A DNA stretch of 64,000 nt from Sulfurimonas autotrophica DSM 16294 (GTDB taxonomy: Bacteria; Campylobacterota; Campylobacteria; Campylobacterales; Sulfurimonadaceae): positions 1,612,001-1,676,000 of the forward strand of contig NC_014506.1 in assembly GCF_000147355.1 (NCBI RefSeq), written 5' to 3'. Under the pieces are notes generated by a model. The model was not told where the DNA came from and did not search any database. It saw only the letters and a list, made by a program, of their open reading frames with translations. Positions 55,289 through 64,000 of the stretch are shown piece after piece; position 1 is the first letter of the stretch; the number at the start of each line of letters is the position of its first letter. The position numbers and the translations under genes are program-made.

Positions 55289-56119
55289 CTACTTAATAGC
55301 TGCTTTTTTCTGTAATGCATCCATTTTTTTCTTCATTACAGCTTTAAATTTTTCCATTTTTAAACGTTGCTCAATAAATGCTTTTACCTCATCAAAACTT
55401 CGAGTCATAGATGGTTTTTTGTCTTCCACATAAATAACATGGTATCCAAATTGCGTTTTTACAGGTTTTAGCGTCACTTCACCTTTTTTCATAGAAAACA
55501 CTTTATCATTAAAAGCAGGTACCATTTGACCTTTAGAAAAATATCCTAAATCTCCGCCTTTAGGTCCGCTTGGTCCAGTTGACTCTTTTTTAGCAAGCTC
55601 AATAAATTTTTCTTTGAGTTTTTCACCGCTTAATGATTTTAACTGTGCTATAATTTTCTTTGCTTCATCTTCTGCTTTTACTAAAATATGACGAGCATGC
55701 ACACTCTCTTTTTCATTAAACTCTTCTTTGTTTTTGTTATAGTAATCTTTGAGCTCTTTATTTGAAATTTTGATACTATCAAGAAGTTTTTTCTGCCAAA
55801 CCTGAATTGCAAGTTCTTTTTTCATTCTCTGCTCAAGTTTTTTATACTCACTTTTATACTCTTTTGAGTTAATAATACCAGATTTTTTAGCATCATTATA
55901 AATTAACTCTTTTCCTATAAGTTGTTGAAGAACCTGTTGTCTAAATGCAGCTTGACGGTCAGCCGGTACTTGGTTAAATCGCCCCTGTGTCGCATTCATA
56001 AGCTCTGTGTCAACATCTTGTTGCGTGATTGCCTTTCCGTTTACTGTAACTAATGTTTTTGCAGATGCAATTGAGCCGGTCAATAGCAATGCAGATAATA
56101 ACATTGTAACTTTATTCAT
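55289..56119 (-). CDS. Periplasmic peptidyl-prolyl isomerase, Peb4/SurA type
   Basis: 276 residues with a signal peptide (MNKVTMLLSALLLTGSIASA|K). A long helical chaperone arm (residues about 25-125, QQDVDTELMNATQGRFNQVPADRQAAFRQQ-like) precedes a parvulin domain: VHARHILVKAEDEAKKII, GPSGPKGGDLGYFSKGQMVPAF, VKTQFGYHVIYVED. Homologues (Peb4 in Campylobacter) fold outer-membrane proteins. Begins with its own leader after the kinase gene. Confidence 0.92.
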   Translation of the reverse strand: MNKVTMLLSALLLTGSIASAKTLVTVNGKAITQQDVDTELMNATQGRFNQVPADRQAAFRQQVLQQLIGKELIYNDAKKSGIINSKEYKSEYKKLEQRMKKELAIQVWQKKLLDSIKISNKELKDYYNKNKEEFNEKESVHARHILVKAEDEAKKIIAQLKSLSGEKLKEKFIELAKKESTGPSGPKGGDLGYFSKGQMVPAFNDKVFSMKKGEVTLKPVKTQFGYHVIYVEDKKPSMTRSFDEVKAFIEQRLKMEKFKAVMKKKMDALQKKAAIK

Positions 56120-56174
56120 TATAGTTCCTTATAGATTGATAAGAAGAAGTTTAATAGCAATATATTAATAGTTA

Positions 56175-58139
56175 TTAAACAGATTCATTTTCATGTGTTA
56201 TTTTAAGATATTTGTCTAAAATATATTCTAACTTTTCCCGTGTAAGCGGTTTTGAAATATAATCATCAAGACCTTCTTTTAAAAGCATCTCTTTGTCCCC
56301 TTCCATAGCCATCGCAGTAAGTGCAACAATAGGAGCTTGTGATTTGAGAAGCATCATATCTTTAATTTCTTTTGTCGCAACAATTCCGTTCATATAAGGC
56401 ATATCTATATCCATAAAAATAATGTCATATTTTTTCTTTTTATACATTTTAACAGCCTCAAGTCCGTTTGATGCAGTAGAAACTTTGATATTGTACTCTT
56501 GAAGCAGTATTTTAATGAGGCGCTGGTTAATCAAATTATCTTCCACTACCAAAGCATCAATTTTGTCTTTGATTTTTAATTGATTTTCATCATCGCTTGT
56601 GTATTTAAAACTGTTTGCCATATAAAGATGTTTGGCGACAGAACTTGCCAATAATGGTTTTTGTATCACTTCGTCCACAATATGTGTCATTTTCGTTTGC
56701 AGTTTTTCATCTTCTTCTAAAAGAAGAATCACAGGTGCTTTTTTCGTGTAGGTTGCAAGGTCAAGCATCCATGAAGAATCATCCTGATTCGCTACAATAT
56801 AGAGTTCATCTATATCATCATAAACATCTTCGTTCAATTCAGAAGATTTGGTTACATCTATAGCAAATGAACGCAGATATATAGTTAGAAAGTTAGCATC
56901 ATCAACTTTTTCTTTATCTAATAAAAGTACTTTGGCTTTTTTACCCGGCATCATTTTATAATTTTGACCTCTTGATTCTTTAAAATTAAGAACAAAATTC
57001 ACATAGGTACCACTGCCTATTTCACTGTTTATTCGTAGTTCAGAGTCCATCAGTTTTACCAAACCACTTGAAAGGCTCAACCCGATTCCGAGTCTCTCAT
57101 CCGCATGACTACCCGCTGTAAAAGGCTCATCCATGAGAGCTATCTGCTCTTGAGACATCCCTTGACCATTATCTTTTACGCCAAAACCAATGGTACAAGC
57201 TCCATTTTGGAGTCGTTTTAAAAGTTTGACCTCTATAATGACTTTACCGCCATGCGGCGTAAACTTAATCGCATTTTGAATGATAGAACGCATAACCTGC
57301 AAGATTTTTTTCGCATCTCCCTCTAATTCTTGAGGCAGTTTTGGATCAATAAAACTCATAACCCCAACACCATTATTGTTAGCTTTATCAAAACATGTAT
57401 AAATGAGTTTTTCCATTTCAACTAGCAGGTTAAAAGGTTCTAACTCTACTTCAAGACGTCCGCTTTGAAGCTGTGATAAATCTAACAAGGTTTCAATGTT
57501 ATTCATTAAATTCTTTGAAGAATAATCAATCATATCAAGATACTCATTTTGATGTTCATCAAGATCAGTGGATTTAAGTAATTCTATAAAACCTAAAATG
57601 CCGTTCATCGGTGTTCTGAATTCATGCCCTATATTGGACAAGAACTTTGTTTTTAACTTTTCAACCTCTTTTGTTTGCATTCTTGCTTTTTGCAAATCTG
57701 TGATATCTTTTAATTCCAAAATATACAGTTTAGTGTTTTTTGAATATTTATGGCATTTAGCTTCTATACTTAACAAATTCCCTTTTTCATCGGTCATACT
57801 CACTCTATAACCATCACTTTTATATTTTTTAATATAATCCAGCCAACTTTTGTCAGACTCTGTAAATATCTCTTCACTCTCATTCAAAAATATATCGCGA
57901 ATACTTTCATTTTCTCTTTTAAAATCTTTTATATCATAATAATTCATAGTATTAAAAAAAGTTTTATTAGCACCTATCCATCCCTCGCCATGCAGAAAAT
58001 AGAGCATCATCGTATCACTGCTGTCAGCCACTTCGGCAAAAAAATCTTTGTCCAACTGTGAAAGCAATGTCTCTTTTTTCCTGCTTGCATCATACACATG
58101 GACGCTTTTTTGTTTTGAAAATAGTGAAAATATACCCAT
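56175..58139 (-). CDS. Hybrid sensor histidine kinase
   Basis: 654 residues, cytoplasmic (no clear helices). PAS domain (about 1-140); HisKA with FLSNIGHEFRTPMNG (phospho-His about 172); HATPase with GFGVKDNGQGMS and SHADERLGIGLSLSSGLV; a degenerate receiver-like part (about 390-510); and a C-terminal receiver (about 525-650, DALVVEDNLINQRL, IIFMDIDMPYMNG with its Asp, VALTAMAMEGD). Phosphorelay output is unknown; no downstream regulator is next to it. 55 bp upstream of the foldase gene. Divergent from nth. Confidence 0.93.
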   Translation of the reverse strand: MGIFSLFSKQKSVHVYDASRKKETLLSQLDKDFFAEVADSSDTMMLYFLHGEGWIGANKTFFNTMNYYDIKDFKRENESIRDIFLNESEEIFTESDKSWLDYIKKYKSDGYRVSMTDEKGNLLSIEAKCHKYSKNTKLYILELKDITDLQKARMQTKEVEKLKTKFLSNIGHEFRTPMNGILGFIELLKSTDLDEHQNEYLDMIDYSSKNLMNNIETLLDLSQLQSGRLEVELEPFNLLVEMEKLIYTCFDKANNNGVGVMSFIDPKLPQELEGDAKKILQVMRSIIQNAIKFTPHGGKVIIEVKLLKRLQNGACTIGFGVKDNGQGMSQEQIALMDEPFTAGSHADERLGIGLSLSSGLVKLMDSELRINSEIGSGTYVNFVLNFKESRGQNYKMMPGKKAKVLLLDKEKVDDANFLTIYLRSFAIDVTKSSELNEDVYDDIDELYIVANQDDSSWMLDLATYTKKAPVILLLEEDEKLQTKMTHIVDEVIQKPLLASSVAKHLYMANSFKYTSDDENQLKIKDKIDALVVEDNLINQRLIKILLQEYNIKVSTASNGLEAVKMYKKKKYDIIFMDIDMPYMNGIVATKEIKDMMLLKSQAPIVALTAMAMEGDKEMLLKEGLDDYISKPLTREKLEYILDKYLKITHENESV

Positions 58140-58200
58140 ATTTTTCTCCTATGATAAGTCATTGCTTTGATTATAACATATAAGTTGCTAAAATACATCT

Positions 58201-58842
58201 ATGAAAAAAGCAACAAAAAAAGAGATACAAGAGATTAAAAAACGCTTTATTGAGCGTTACAGCGATGCAGTGACGGAACTTCACTATAAAAATGCCTATG
58301 AACTCGTCATTGCAGTTGCACTCTCAGCACAATGCACTGACAAAAGAGTCAATCTTATTACGCCTCTCCTGTTTGAAAAATATCCGACACCTCAAGATTT
58401 GGCAAATGCCGCTATTGAAGATGTTAAAGAACTTATTAACAGTTGTTCATTCTTTAATAATAAAGCAAAAAATCTTATTGCTATGGCAAAACGTGTTGTA
58501 GAGGTTTATAACGGTGAAATTCCGATGAATGAAAAAGATTTGCAGACACTTGCCGGTGTCGGGCAAAAAACGGCACATGTTGTGATGATAGAATATACCG
58601 GTGCAAATCTTATGGCAGTGGATACCCATGTTTTTCGTGTTGCACACAGACTCGGTCTCAGTGATGATAAAACCGCAAAAGCTACAGAAGCTACTTTGGT
58701 AAAAAAATTTAAAACTGACTTACATGTACTCCATCAGGCAATGGTTTTGTTTGGACGATACATATGCACCGCCAAAAATCCAAAGTGCGATGAGTGTTTT
58801 TTAACCCAATTTTGTAAAACAAAAGAGAGTTTCAAAGTTTAG
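58201..58842 (+). CDS. nth: Endonuclease III
   Basis: 213 residues. Base-excision repair glycosylase/lyase for oxidised pyrimidines. The helix-hairpin-helix LQTLAGVGQKTAHVV has the catalytic Lys123; Asp141 lies in AVDTHVFRVAHRLG; and four cysteines (189, 196, 199, 205; C-x6-C-x2-C-x5-C) bind the 4Fe-4S cluster. Starts 62 bp from the divergent kinase. Confidence 0.96.
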   Translation: MKKATKKEIQEIKKRFIERYSDAVTELHYKNAYELVIAVALSAQCTDKRVNLITPLLFEKYPTPQDLANAAIEDVKELINSCSFFNNKAKNLIAMAKRVVEVYNGEIPMNEKDLQTLAGVGQKTAHVVMIEYTGANLMAVDTHVFRVAHRLGLSDDKTAKATEATLVKKFKTDLHVLHQAMVLFGRYICTAKNPKCDECFLTQFCKTKESFKV

Positions 58843-58867
58843 GTATGCAAAGTGCTTAGAAGTCATT

Positions 58868-59119
58868 ATGATTAAAATATATTTACTGATTTTACTTAGC
58901 ATCCTTTTTAGCGGTTGTGTAAATAAACACGGCATCTCTGCAAAAGTCTACAGTGATTGCAAAGAGTACTATGACCTGCAGGGATATTACCATAAAGAGT
59001 GTGGTGAAGACGACATCATCACTTATGATACTATGGGTAAAGAGATAAAAAAAGGTGCCAAAAAAGTAAAAAGCCTTTTTGTAAAAGAAGAACCGAAAGT
59101 TCAAAAAAATGTTTGGTAG
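58868..59119 (+). CDS. Small lipoprotein
   Basis: 83 residues. A lipobox (LLSILFSGC, acceptor Cys17) marks a lipoprotein. The mature part is short and charged, with two more cysteines (DSDCKEYYDLQGYYHKECGED-type spacing), then a Lys-rich tail (KEIKKGAKKVKSLFVKEEPK). No family recognised. It starts 26 bp after nth, so they may share a transcript. Confidence 0.82.
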   Translation: MIKIYLLILLSILFSGCVNKHGISAKVYSDCKEYYDLQGYYHKECGEDDIITYDTMGKEIKKGAKKVKSLFVKEEPKVQKNVW

Positions 59120-59151
59120 TTTTTGAGACCGTAAAATCACTATGGCTTCGC

Positions 59152-59334
59152 TCATAAACACTCCCGCTTGCAATAGCATTGATGATTTGAACTTAGGTAA
59201 TTGACTGAGAGTTCAACTGTCGATATATAGGTTTTATCATATTGTAAATGCTGAAGCGCTGCTTTATAAAAATTTGTCATATCTGCGTTTGCACTCAAAG
59301 CAATGAGTGAAACTAAAGCTATCTTTTTTATCAT
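59152..59334 (-). pseudogene. Truncated exported protein, possibly the N-terminus of a TolC-type channel
   Basis: 60 residues from the ATG at 59334. A clear signal peptide (MIKKIALVSLIALSANA|DMT) is followed by TNFYKAALQHLQYDKTY, which looks like the start of a TolC/OMP efflux protein, and then an unrelated tail (SSNHQCYCKRECL). The 5' end is well kept and the 3' part lost, so I read it as a stump. It lies 64 bp after the kinase of an efflux-like locus with an RND exporter further on. TolC origin is a guess; the truncation is clearer. Confidence 0.45.
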
Positions 59335-59398
59335 TTCGTCATCATGGTTCATTAGAGCATGAGAAAGAGCTTGAATTATTAGGCTGTTAAGCTATAAT

Positions 59399-60679
59399 TT
59401 AAAAAACCACCTTCACAGTAGTTCCATTTTCTTTATCAGACTCTATCTCTAAATTTCCATCATGCATCAAAACACTATTTTTGACAATACTTAGACCCAA
59501 TCCAAAACCTTCAATTTTTTTATTACGTGAGCTGTCAGCTCTGTAAAAGCGTTCTGTGATTTTTGAGAGATGCTCTTTTGATATTCCTATGCCCTCATCT
59601 TTTATACTGAAATAAATTTTAGAATCTTGATAAAGTGAAATGTAAATATTTCTATTTTTTGAAGTGTATTTTATGGCATTATCTATGAGATTTACAAAAA
59701 TAGATTCTATTAGTATTGGATTAGCCTGCATATTTATTGGCTCAATTTTTTCTATATGCAATTTGAGATTTTTTTCCTGAAATTGTAATTGGAATTTATC
59801 TATAACCTGCATCAGTAAGGTATCAACAGAGCACTTTTCAAAGGATTCTTTGATATTCTCTTTGGAGTATTTTGTTAAAAGAAGCAGCTGTTTAACTATA
59901 AGTTCTATCTGTTTTGATTGTTTTTGTATGGTTTTTAGGCTCTGTTCGTACTTCTGAGGAGTGCGTAGTTTTCTCAATGCGATTTCTATCTCGCCTTGAA
60001 TAACAGTAAGAGGCGTTTTAAGTTCATGTGAAACATCAGTATTAAATCTGTCCAATCTCTCAACCCCGTTTTGCAGTCTCTTAATCATTGCATTAAAAGA
60101 GAGCACCAGCTCTTTTATTTCATCTTCATCTTTTGGAAGTTCTATCTCTTGTGTAAATTTTGTAATCGAGATATCTTTTGTGGCATTAATAAGTTTGTTT
60201 ATGGGCAAAAGAATTTTATCTATCATTTTACTTGCCAAAAATATAAAGGCCAGCAGTAAAATCGGGATAAGAAAGAGCAGTACATCTTGAAAATTTTCTA
60301 TCCTATTATCAATATTTTTTCTTAATATCAAAGTTGTTTTTACACCTTGTTCGTCTATATAGAGCGCATCTATATAATCATCATCGCCAGTGTGTGTGAT
60401 TATAAAAAAATTTTCTTTTTGATTGAGGTATTTTTTATAGTTTTTAAGTGAAAACAATGCTGTAGAGTCTTCTATTGTGCCATTATGAAGTGTTAAAACT
60501 TCCACATTTGGAATTTTTTTATCTCTTTTATGTGCTAAGAGCTGCAATTTACTTTTAATATTATTATCAATACTTTGATTAAGAAAGTAGTTAAATGAAA
60601 AAGCGAATAAGGATAAAACCACAAATGCAAGGCTTCCAAACCAAAGCAGTATACGGATTTTCAGAGATTTAAACTGCAA
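59399..60679 (-). CDS. Membrane sensor histidine kinase
   Basis: 426 residues. Two helices (about 13-33 and 131-152) enclose a short periplasmic sensor; then HAMP (KILLPINKLINATKDI), HisKA with His218 in VSHELKTPLTVIQGEI, and HATPase (NLIDNAIKYT, DEGIGIS, GFGLGLSIVK). It pairs with the OmpR-type regulator upstream (11 bp overlap). The nearby RND exporter suggests a metal-sensing CusS-like role, but the signal is unknown. Confidence 0.93.
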   Translation of the reverse strand: MQFKSLKIRILLWFGSLAFVVLSLFAFSFNYFLNQSIDNNIKSKLQLLAHKRDKKIPNVEVLTLHNGTIEDSTALFSLKNYKKYLNQKENFFIITHTGDDDYIDALYIDEQGVKTTLILRKNIDNRIENFQDVLLFLIPILLLAFIFLASKMIDKILLPINKLINATKDISITKFTQEIELPKDEDEIKELVLSFNAMIKRLQNGVERLDRFNTDVSHELKTPLTVIQGEIEIALRKLRTPQKYEQSLKTIQKQSKQIELIVKQLLLLTKYSKENIKESFEKCSVDTLLMQVIDKFQLQFQEKNLKLHIEKIEPINMQANPILIESIFVNLIDNAIKYTSKNRNIYISLYQDSKIYFSIKDEGIGISKEHLSKITERFYRADSSRNKKIEGFGLGLSIVKNSVLMHDGNLEIESDKENGTTVKVVF

Positions 60680-61325
60680 TTTTATATCCTATGCCTCTAT
60701 TGCTTTTGATAAACTCTTTTCCGAGCTTTTTTCGTAAGTGGTAAATGGTCACCTGAATAACATTTGAGTTAATGTACTCTTGATTATTCCAAAGTTGTTC
60801 TTCTATCATTGCATTTGATACAAAACCGTTTTTATGTTTTATCAAAAATAGTAAAAGTTCATACTCTTTTGCACTGAGTTCAATATTTTCATCATCTTTA
60901 CGCACTGTTTTTGTATCGCTATTGATGATTATATTTCCTAAAGTGATAAGATTGACACCGTTTGAAATATCTCTTCTATGCAAAGCTTCAACCCTTGCAA
61001 CAAGCTCTTTATATGAAAATGGCTTAGCGAGATAATCATCTGCACCATGTTGCAAACCCGTAACTTTATCTTCAATCTCGCCTTTTGCACTGAGTATAAG
61101 GATAGGCGTTGTAATCTTCTTTTCTCGCAAAGATTTTGTAATCTCAATCCCACTTTTGTATGGCAACATCCAGTCCATAATGATTACATCATAAGAGTTC
61201 ATACCTGCTAGATACTCCCCGTCTTCACCGTCTAAGGCACTGTCAACAATGTATCCGTCTTCATCAAATCCTCTTTTTAAAAAAGAGAGAATATTTTCAT
61301 CGTCTTCTATGATAAGTAGTTTCAT
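60669..61325 (-). CDS. OmpR-family response regulator
   Basis: 218 residues. Receiver domain with Asp51 (VIIMDWMLPYKSG), LSAKGEIEDKVTGLQHGADDYLAKPFSYKELVARV, then a winged-helix DNA-binding domain (ELSAKEYELLLFLIKHK...NVIQVTIYHLRKKLG). It regulates with the adjacent kinase. An inverted repeat of 78 bp lies just before its start. Confidence 0.95.
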   Translation of the reverse strand: MKLLIIEDDENILSFLKRGFDEDGYIVDSALDGEDGEYLAGMNSYDVIIMDWMLPYKSGIEITKSLREKKITTPILILSAKGEIEDKVTGLQHGADDYLAKPFSYKELVARVEALHRRDISNGVNLITLGNIIINSDTKTVRKDDENIELSAKEYELLLFLIKHKNGFVSNAMIEEQLWNNQEYINSNVIQVTIYHLRKKLGKEFIKSNRGIGYKIAV

Positions 61326-61346
61326 TTTTTAATTGTACCTAATTTT

Positions 61347-61424
61347 ATGCCCTCAAATGAGGCAAAAGCAAGAAAAAGGAGAAAATGAAATTTGAACAAT
61401 TGCTTTTGTCTCATTTGAGAGCAT
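61347..61424. repeat. 25-bp imperfect inverted repeat between PAP2 and regulator genes
   Basis: 61347-61371 and 61400-61424 are inverted copies with two mismatches (ATGCYCTCAAATGAG...), around a 28-bp spacer. On the minus strand it follows the PAP2 stop and precedes the regulator start by 22 bp. It could be a hairpin attenuator, terminator or insertion relic. Confidence 0.6.
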
Positions 61425-61432
61425 ATTATGTT

Positions 61433-61960
61433 TTACCATTTATAACTTAAACTCAATCCTTTGAAATCACTACCTACAATTGGTGTAACTTGTAAGTTTT
61501 TATATGGTGTAACAAAATACCAACTTGAAAGAATTCCGAGTGCGGCTCCGGCATATACGTCGATTGGGTGATGTCTATTTACATGTACTCTGCTGTAACC
61601 TGTATATGCAGCTGCAATATATGGCAAAATTGCATATTTTAATCCATAGCGTTTATGTATAAAACTAGCCCCGGCAAATGCACTTGATATATGACCTGAG
61701 GGGAAAGAGTCCTTGTTATTACTATCTGGTCTTTTTTCTCTTACGGTATATTTCAAAATATATGTAGCAGCCATAGTTGAGCCAAAACTTTTATAAAACT
61801 GCATCTGTCCATCTTTATCACCAAGATAAAGAGATGTGCCGTAAGCTCCGGCAGGAATTGCAATTGATAAAATATCACCTATCGATTCTGTCGCACTTTT
61901 TGCATAGAGCCAATTGCTCATTTCAAGCAAAATTGCAATTGATATAATAAACTTTTTCAT
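61433..61960 (-). CDS. PAP2-family phosphatase
   Basis: 175 residues with a signal peptide or anchor (MKKFIISIAILLEMSNWLYA). The three PAP2 motifs are complete: KYTVREKRPDSN, PSGHISSAFAGA and SRVHVNRHHPIDV. Substrates in the family are lipid phosphates such as undecaprenyl pyrophosphate or phosphatidate. Only about two membrane helices are clear, so it may be a soluble or peripheral member. Its operon includes the two-component system downstream. Confidence 0.92.
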   Translation of the reverse strand: MKKFIISIAILLEMSNWLYAKSATESIGDILSIAIPAGAYGTSLYLGDKDGQMQFYKSFGSTMAATYILKYTVREKRPDSNNKDSFPSGHISSAFAGASFIHKRYGLKYAILPYIAAAYTGYSRVHVNRHHPIDVYAGAALGILSSWYFVTPYKNLQVTPIVGSDFKGLSLSYKW

Positions 61961-62022
61961 AAAATCCTCACTTTATTTTGATGAAGAAGTTTATGATGTG
62001 AAAATGAAATAAAAATGAAAAG

Positions 62023-62446
62023 CTATGGTGTTATTTTTATCACTTGATAGCTTATGTTTTCATTCTCAACTGTGACTTTAATATAATGAAAAAATCCTCC
62101 GTCTTTTAAGGGTGCACCGGCACCGCCTGAAATGATATAAGGAGTTTTATGCCAAATCCCATGATAATAAGCATGTATATGAGAGCAAAAGAGCTTCGTC
62201 ACATTGTACCTCTCAAACAGTTTATTGAGCATTTTCGCAACTCCTGCTTAAGCCAAGAAAATTGCTTTAAACCCAGTCCTTCATCATCGGCATCATCTAC
62301 AATGATAAAATAGCTGTTTTTAAATGCAAAAATGAAAATTTTTGGTTTGTAGGGTTTATATTTTGAATCTCTTTTAGTATTATTTCATTGTAAGACTGAG
62401 AAGACAGGAGTGTCACACAAGAAAATAAAAAGAATATATATTTCAT
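62023..62446 (-). pseudogene. Broken exported metallophosphoesterase
   Basis: The ATG at 62446, immediately after the RND gene stop, starts a signal peptide (MKYIFFLFSCVTLLSSQS) that continues to a TAG; a second frame gives NSYFIIVDDADDEGLGLKQF and WLKQELRK, and a third gives LNKLFERYNVTKLFCSHIHAYYHG and YIISGGAGAPL to 62023. These are in-order pieces of a calcineurin-like phosphoesterase of the 'F.vLDda' and 'SHiH' type, with two internal deletions or frameshifts. The metal-binding N-terminal DxH motif is missing. Not functional. Confidence 0.75.
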
Positions 62447-64000
62447 CTAGCGAATCCTTATAAAATGAAAAAAGAGCGGAATAATATATAAATTTATAAC
62501 AATAGCAAAAAGTAATCCTCCCATGATGGAAATAGCCAAATCTTGAATGATTTGTGTACCTGTTCCAATAGCAAGAGCGATAGGCAGCAGTGCCAAAGCA
62601 TTTGACACCATAGTCATAAGAATCGGTTTTGCCCTTAAAGCAAGTGCATCGAGCTGTTGTTCTATCTCACAGGTCTGATGATTTAAGTTCATCTGAAAAA
62701 AATCATATATCAATACATTATTGTTTATAACAATACTTAAAACAATTAAAACACCCATAAAAGCCATAATATCCAAAGGCTTATGTGTTAAATACAAAGC
62801 TAAGAATACTCCGGTAGATGTTAATATAAGTGCAGTAACAATAGCAACAGCGATACGGAGTGAGCTGAAGTTTAGCAACAGACCGATAAAAATGATAGTG
62901 ACAGCAAAAAGTATAACTAAACTCATCTGTTTAAATGATTTTTGCTGTTCTTTATAAAATCCGCTGATTTCAGTTGTAATGTTATCAGGGATTTTTGCAT
63001 TGTTCATCTCTTTTTTAATTTTGGCAACAACGCCGCTCATATCATTCCCGGTAAAACGAATACCCAATACACATACCGGAGACAGATTATAATGACTGAC
63101 TTCGGCTACTTTGTTTTCATAAGAGATATCTGCCAACTCTTTAAGTGGAATTCTTTGTTTTAGTGTTGGTGAATAAATTTTTAGATCTTTTTTCAAATAT
63201 GCAATAGGATCAATATTTGGTCTGCTCATTAAAACTCGAAGATTAATAAGTTTTTCACCATTTGCCACAGAAGCCACAATTTTTCCATAATAAAGTGCAC
63301 TGATTTGACTTCTTATCATCGCCTCATCTATGCCATAGCGTGAACGTGCGATACTTTTTGCTTTTATATTAATAGCAGGAGAAGCATACGATGTTAAAAC
63401 ATTTACCTCTTCCACATCTTTTATTTTTCTGAGAACTTTTTGCAGCTTGTAACCTTGGGTAATGAGCTCTTCGGGATTTGAGCCAAACAGATGCACAGAA
63501 ATAGGTGCATCTGCACCCATAATATCACCAAGTCTATCTTCAAGTACCTGTGAAAGTCCAAGTTCTACAATATTTGGTATTTGTGCTTCAATCTTTTTGC
63601 GTATATCATCTATTACCTCAAAACTGCTGCGTTTATGATTTGCTTTGAGCGTAACTAAAAAATCACCCTGATTTATGGGAATATTTAGTTTTCCAAGTCC
63701 GGTTCCAATGCGCATAGTCCAATTTTTTACCTCTGGTATTTTACTGAGTATCATACCTATTTCATCAAACTCTTCTTGAGATTGATTGAGTGTTATTTCT
63801 GTTGGTAAAACCAAATCAACAACAATATTTCCCTCATCCCATTGTGGCAGGAAAGCTGACGGAATATGAAGATATAAAACTGCCGACGTAGCTAAAAAAG
63901 CTATAATTAATGGAATTGAAACCCAAGAGTGCTTAAAACTTTTACGCATAAAATTTATATATTTATCTATATATTTCTGCATAAAATCTTCATTTTTATT
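62447..64000 (-). CDS. RND-family efflux pump (C-terminal part, HME/CzcA-CusA-like)
   Basis: 517 residues to the window edge; the frame is open beyond the ATG at 63982. Heavy-metal-efflux RND features are visible: helices after the porter domain with SLVILFAVTIIFIGLLLNF, then TSTGVFLALYLTHKPLDIMAFMGVLIVLSIVINNNVLIYDF, and ALLPIALAIGTGTQIIQDLAISIMGGL. The segment LGLSQVLEDRLGDIMGADAPISVHLFG is typical of the CzcA type. It should export metal ions or drugs with a fusion protein and a TolC channel. Gene is probably intact to the right of the window; the substrate is unknown. Confidence 0.88.
   Translation of the reverse strand, partial: NKNEDFMQKYIDKYINFMRKSFKHSWVSIPLIIAFLATSAVLYLHIPSAFLPQWDEGNIVVDLVLPTEITLNQSQEEFDEIGMILSKIPEVKNWTMRIGTGLGKLNIPINQGDFLVTLKANHKRSSFEVIDDIRKKIEAQIPNIVELGLSQVLEDRLGDIMGADAPISVHLFGSNPEELITQGYKLQKVLRKIKDVEEVNVLTSYASPAINIKAKSIARSRYGIDEAMIRSQISALYYGKIVASVANGEKLINLRVLMSRPNIDPIAYLKKDLKIYSPTLKQRIPLKELADISYENKVAEVSHYNLSPVCVLGIRFTGNDMSGVVAKIKKEMNNAKIPDNITTEISGFYKEQQKSFKQMSLVILFAVTIIFIGLLLNFSSLRIAVAIVTALILTSTGVFLALYLTHKPLDIMAFMGVLIVLSIVINNNVLIYDFFQMNLNHQTCEIEQQLDALALRAKPILMTMVSNALALLPIALAIGTGTQIIQDLAISIMGGLLFAIVINLYIIPLFFHFIRIR

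Overview
The window looks like chromosomal DNA of a Campylobacterota (epsilonproteobacterial) organism, most like Sulfurimonas or a close relative. The DNA is AT-rich and genes are tightly packed, with many 1-16 bp overlaps. Gene orders typical of Campylobacter/Sulfurimonas are present (rplY-pth-lptG-lysA-HAD-pheA-hisC-fliF-fliG-fliH-dxs, and mnmE-jag-yidC-yidD-rnpA-rpmH), as are a dimeric all-alpha dUTPase, a Peb4-type foldase and a polysulfide-reductase-like molybdoenzyme. I saw no rRNA, tRNA, CRISPR array, insertion sequence or prophage. The genus is inferred; no marker gene that would settle it lies in the window.

Layout. 1-8102: the tail of a BatD-like gene, then a seven-gene leftward respiratory operon: four-cluster ferredoxin subunit, NrfD-type membrane subunit, Tat-exported molybdopterin subunit, TorD-type chaperone, multi-cluster ferredoxin, a stand-alone domain resembling the shikimate-dehydrogenase N-terminus, and an unknown protein. 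8352-10583: hisD, a periplasmic thioredoxin-like protein and aroK. 10702-15725: rightward ctpA-purC-purS-purQ, a membrane/SH3-like protein, plsC and crcB. 15715-21138: leftward orphan ABC ATPase, dUTPase, and a four-gene overlapping operon headed by ovoA (ovothiol) whose second gene is a PLP beta-lyase, a likely OvoB. 21297-24760: pgeF, then an Rrf2 regulator and DUF4395 gene behind a promoter with an embedded dyad, then dxs. 24753-34694: the conserved flagellar-base, amino-acid and translation operon. 34751-41253: pilT, tal, a broken sensor kinase, pabB, pyrB, bioD, ilvC. 41412-45278: an unknown protein, a putative NYN nuclease and a FIST-GGDEF-EAL protein. 45311-50303: ruvX, mnmE, jag, yidC, yidD, rnpA, rpmH. 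50451-58842: two small exported proteins (one fused to the end of an EAL domain), clpB, nitroreductase, a D-cysteine-desulfhydrase-like enzyme, a foldase, a hybrid histidine kinase and nth. 58868-64000: a decaying locus with a lipoprotein, a truncated exported protein, a two-component system, a PAP2 phosphatase, a broken metallophosphoesterase and the end of an RND exporter.

How the genes work together. Energy metabolism is represented by the molybdoenzyme operon (electron transfer between the quinone pool and a sulfur compound, exact substrate unknown). Low-molecular-weight thiol chemistry is represented by the ovothiol operon. The rest is mostly biosynthesis (His, Phe, Lys, branched-chain amino acids, purines, pyrimidines, biotin, folate, isoprenoids), envelope assembly and motility.

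The signals I find most worth following are: (1) the ovoA/beta-lyase operon with two uncharacterised passengers; (2) the orphan AroE-N-like protein in the molybdoenzyme operon; (3) ten exact copies of the palindrome TTACATGTAA, far more than composition predicts, mostly inside genes; (4) a probable Rrf2 autoregulatory operator; (5) two mutually exclusive hairpins in the ilvC leader; and (6) convergent gene pairs whose stop codons share tiny palindromes.
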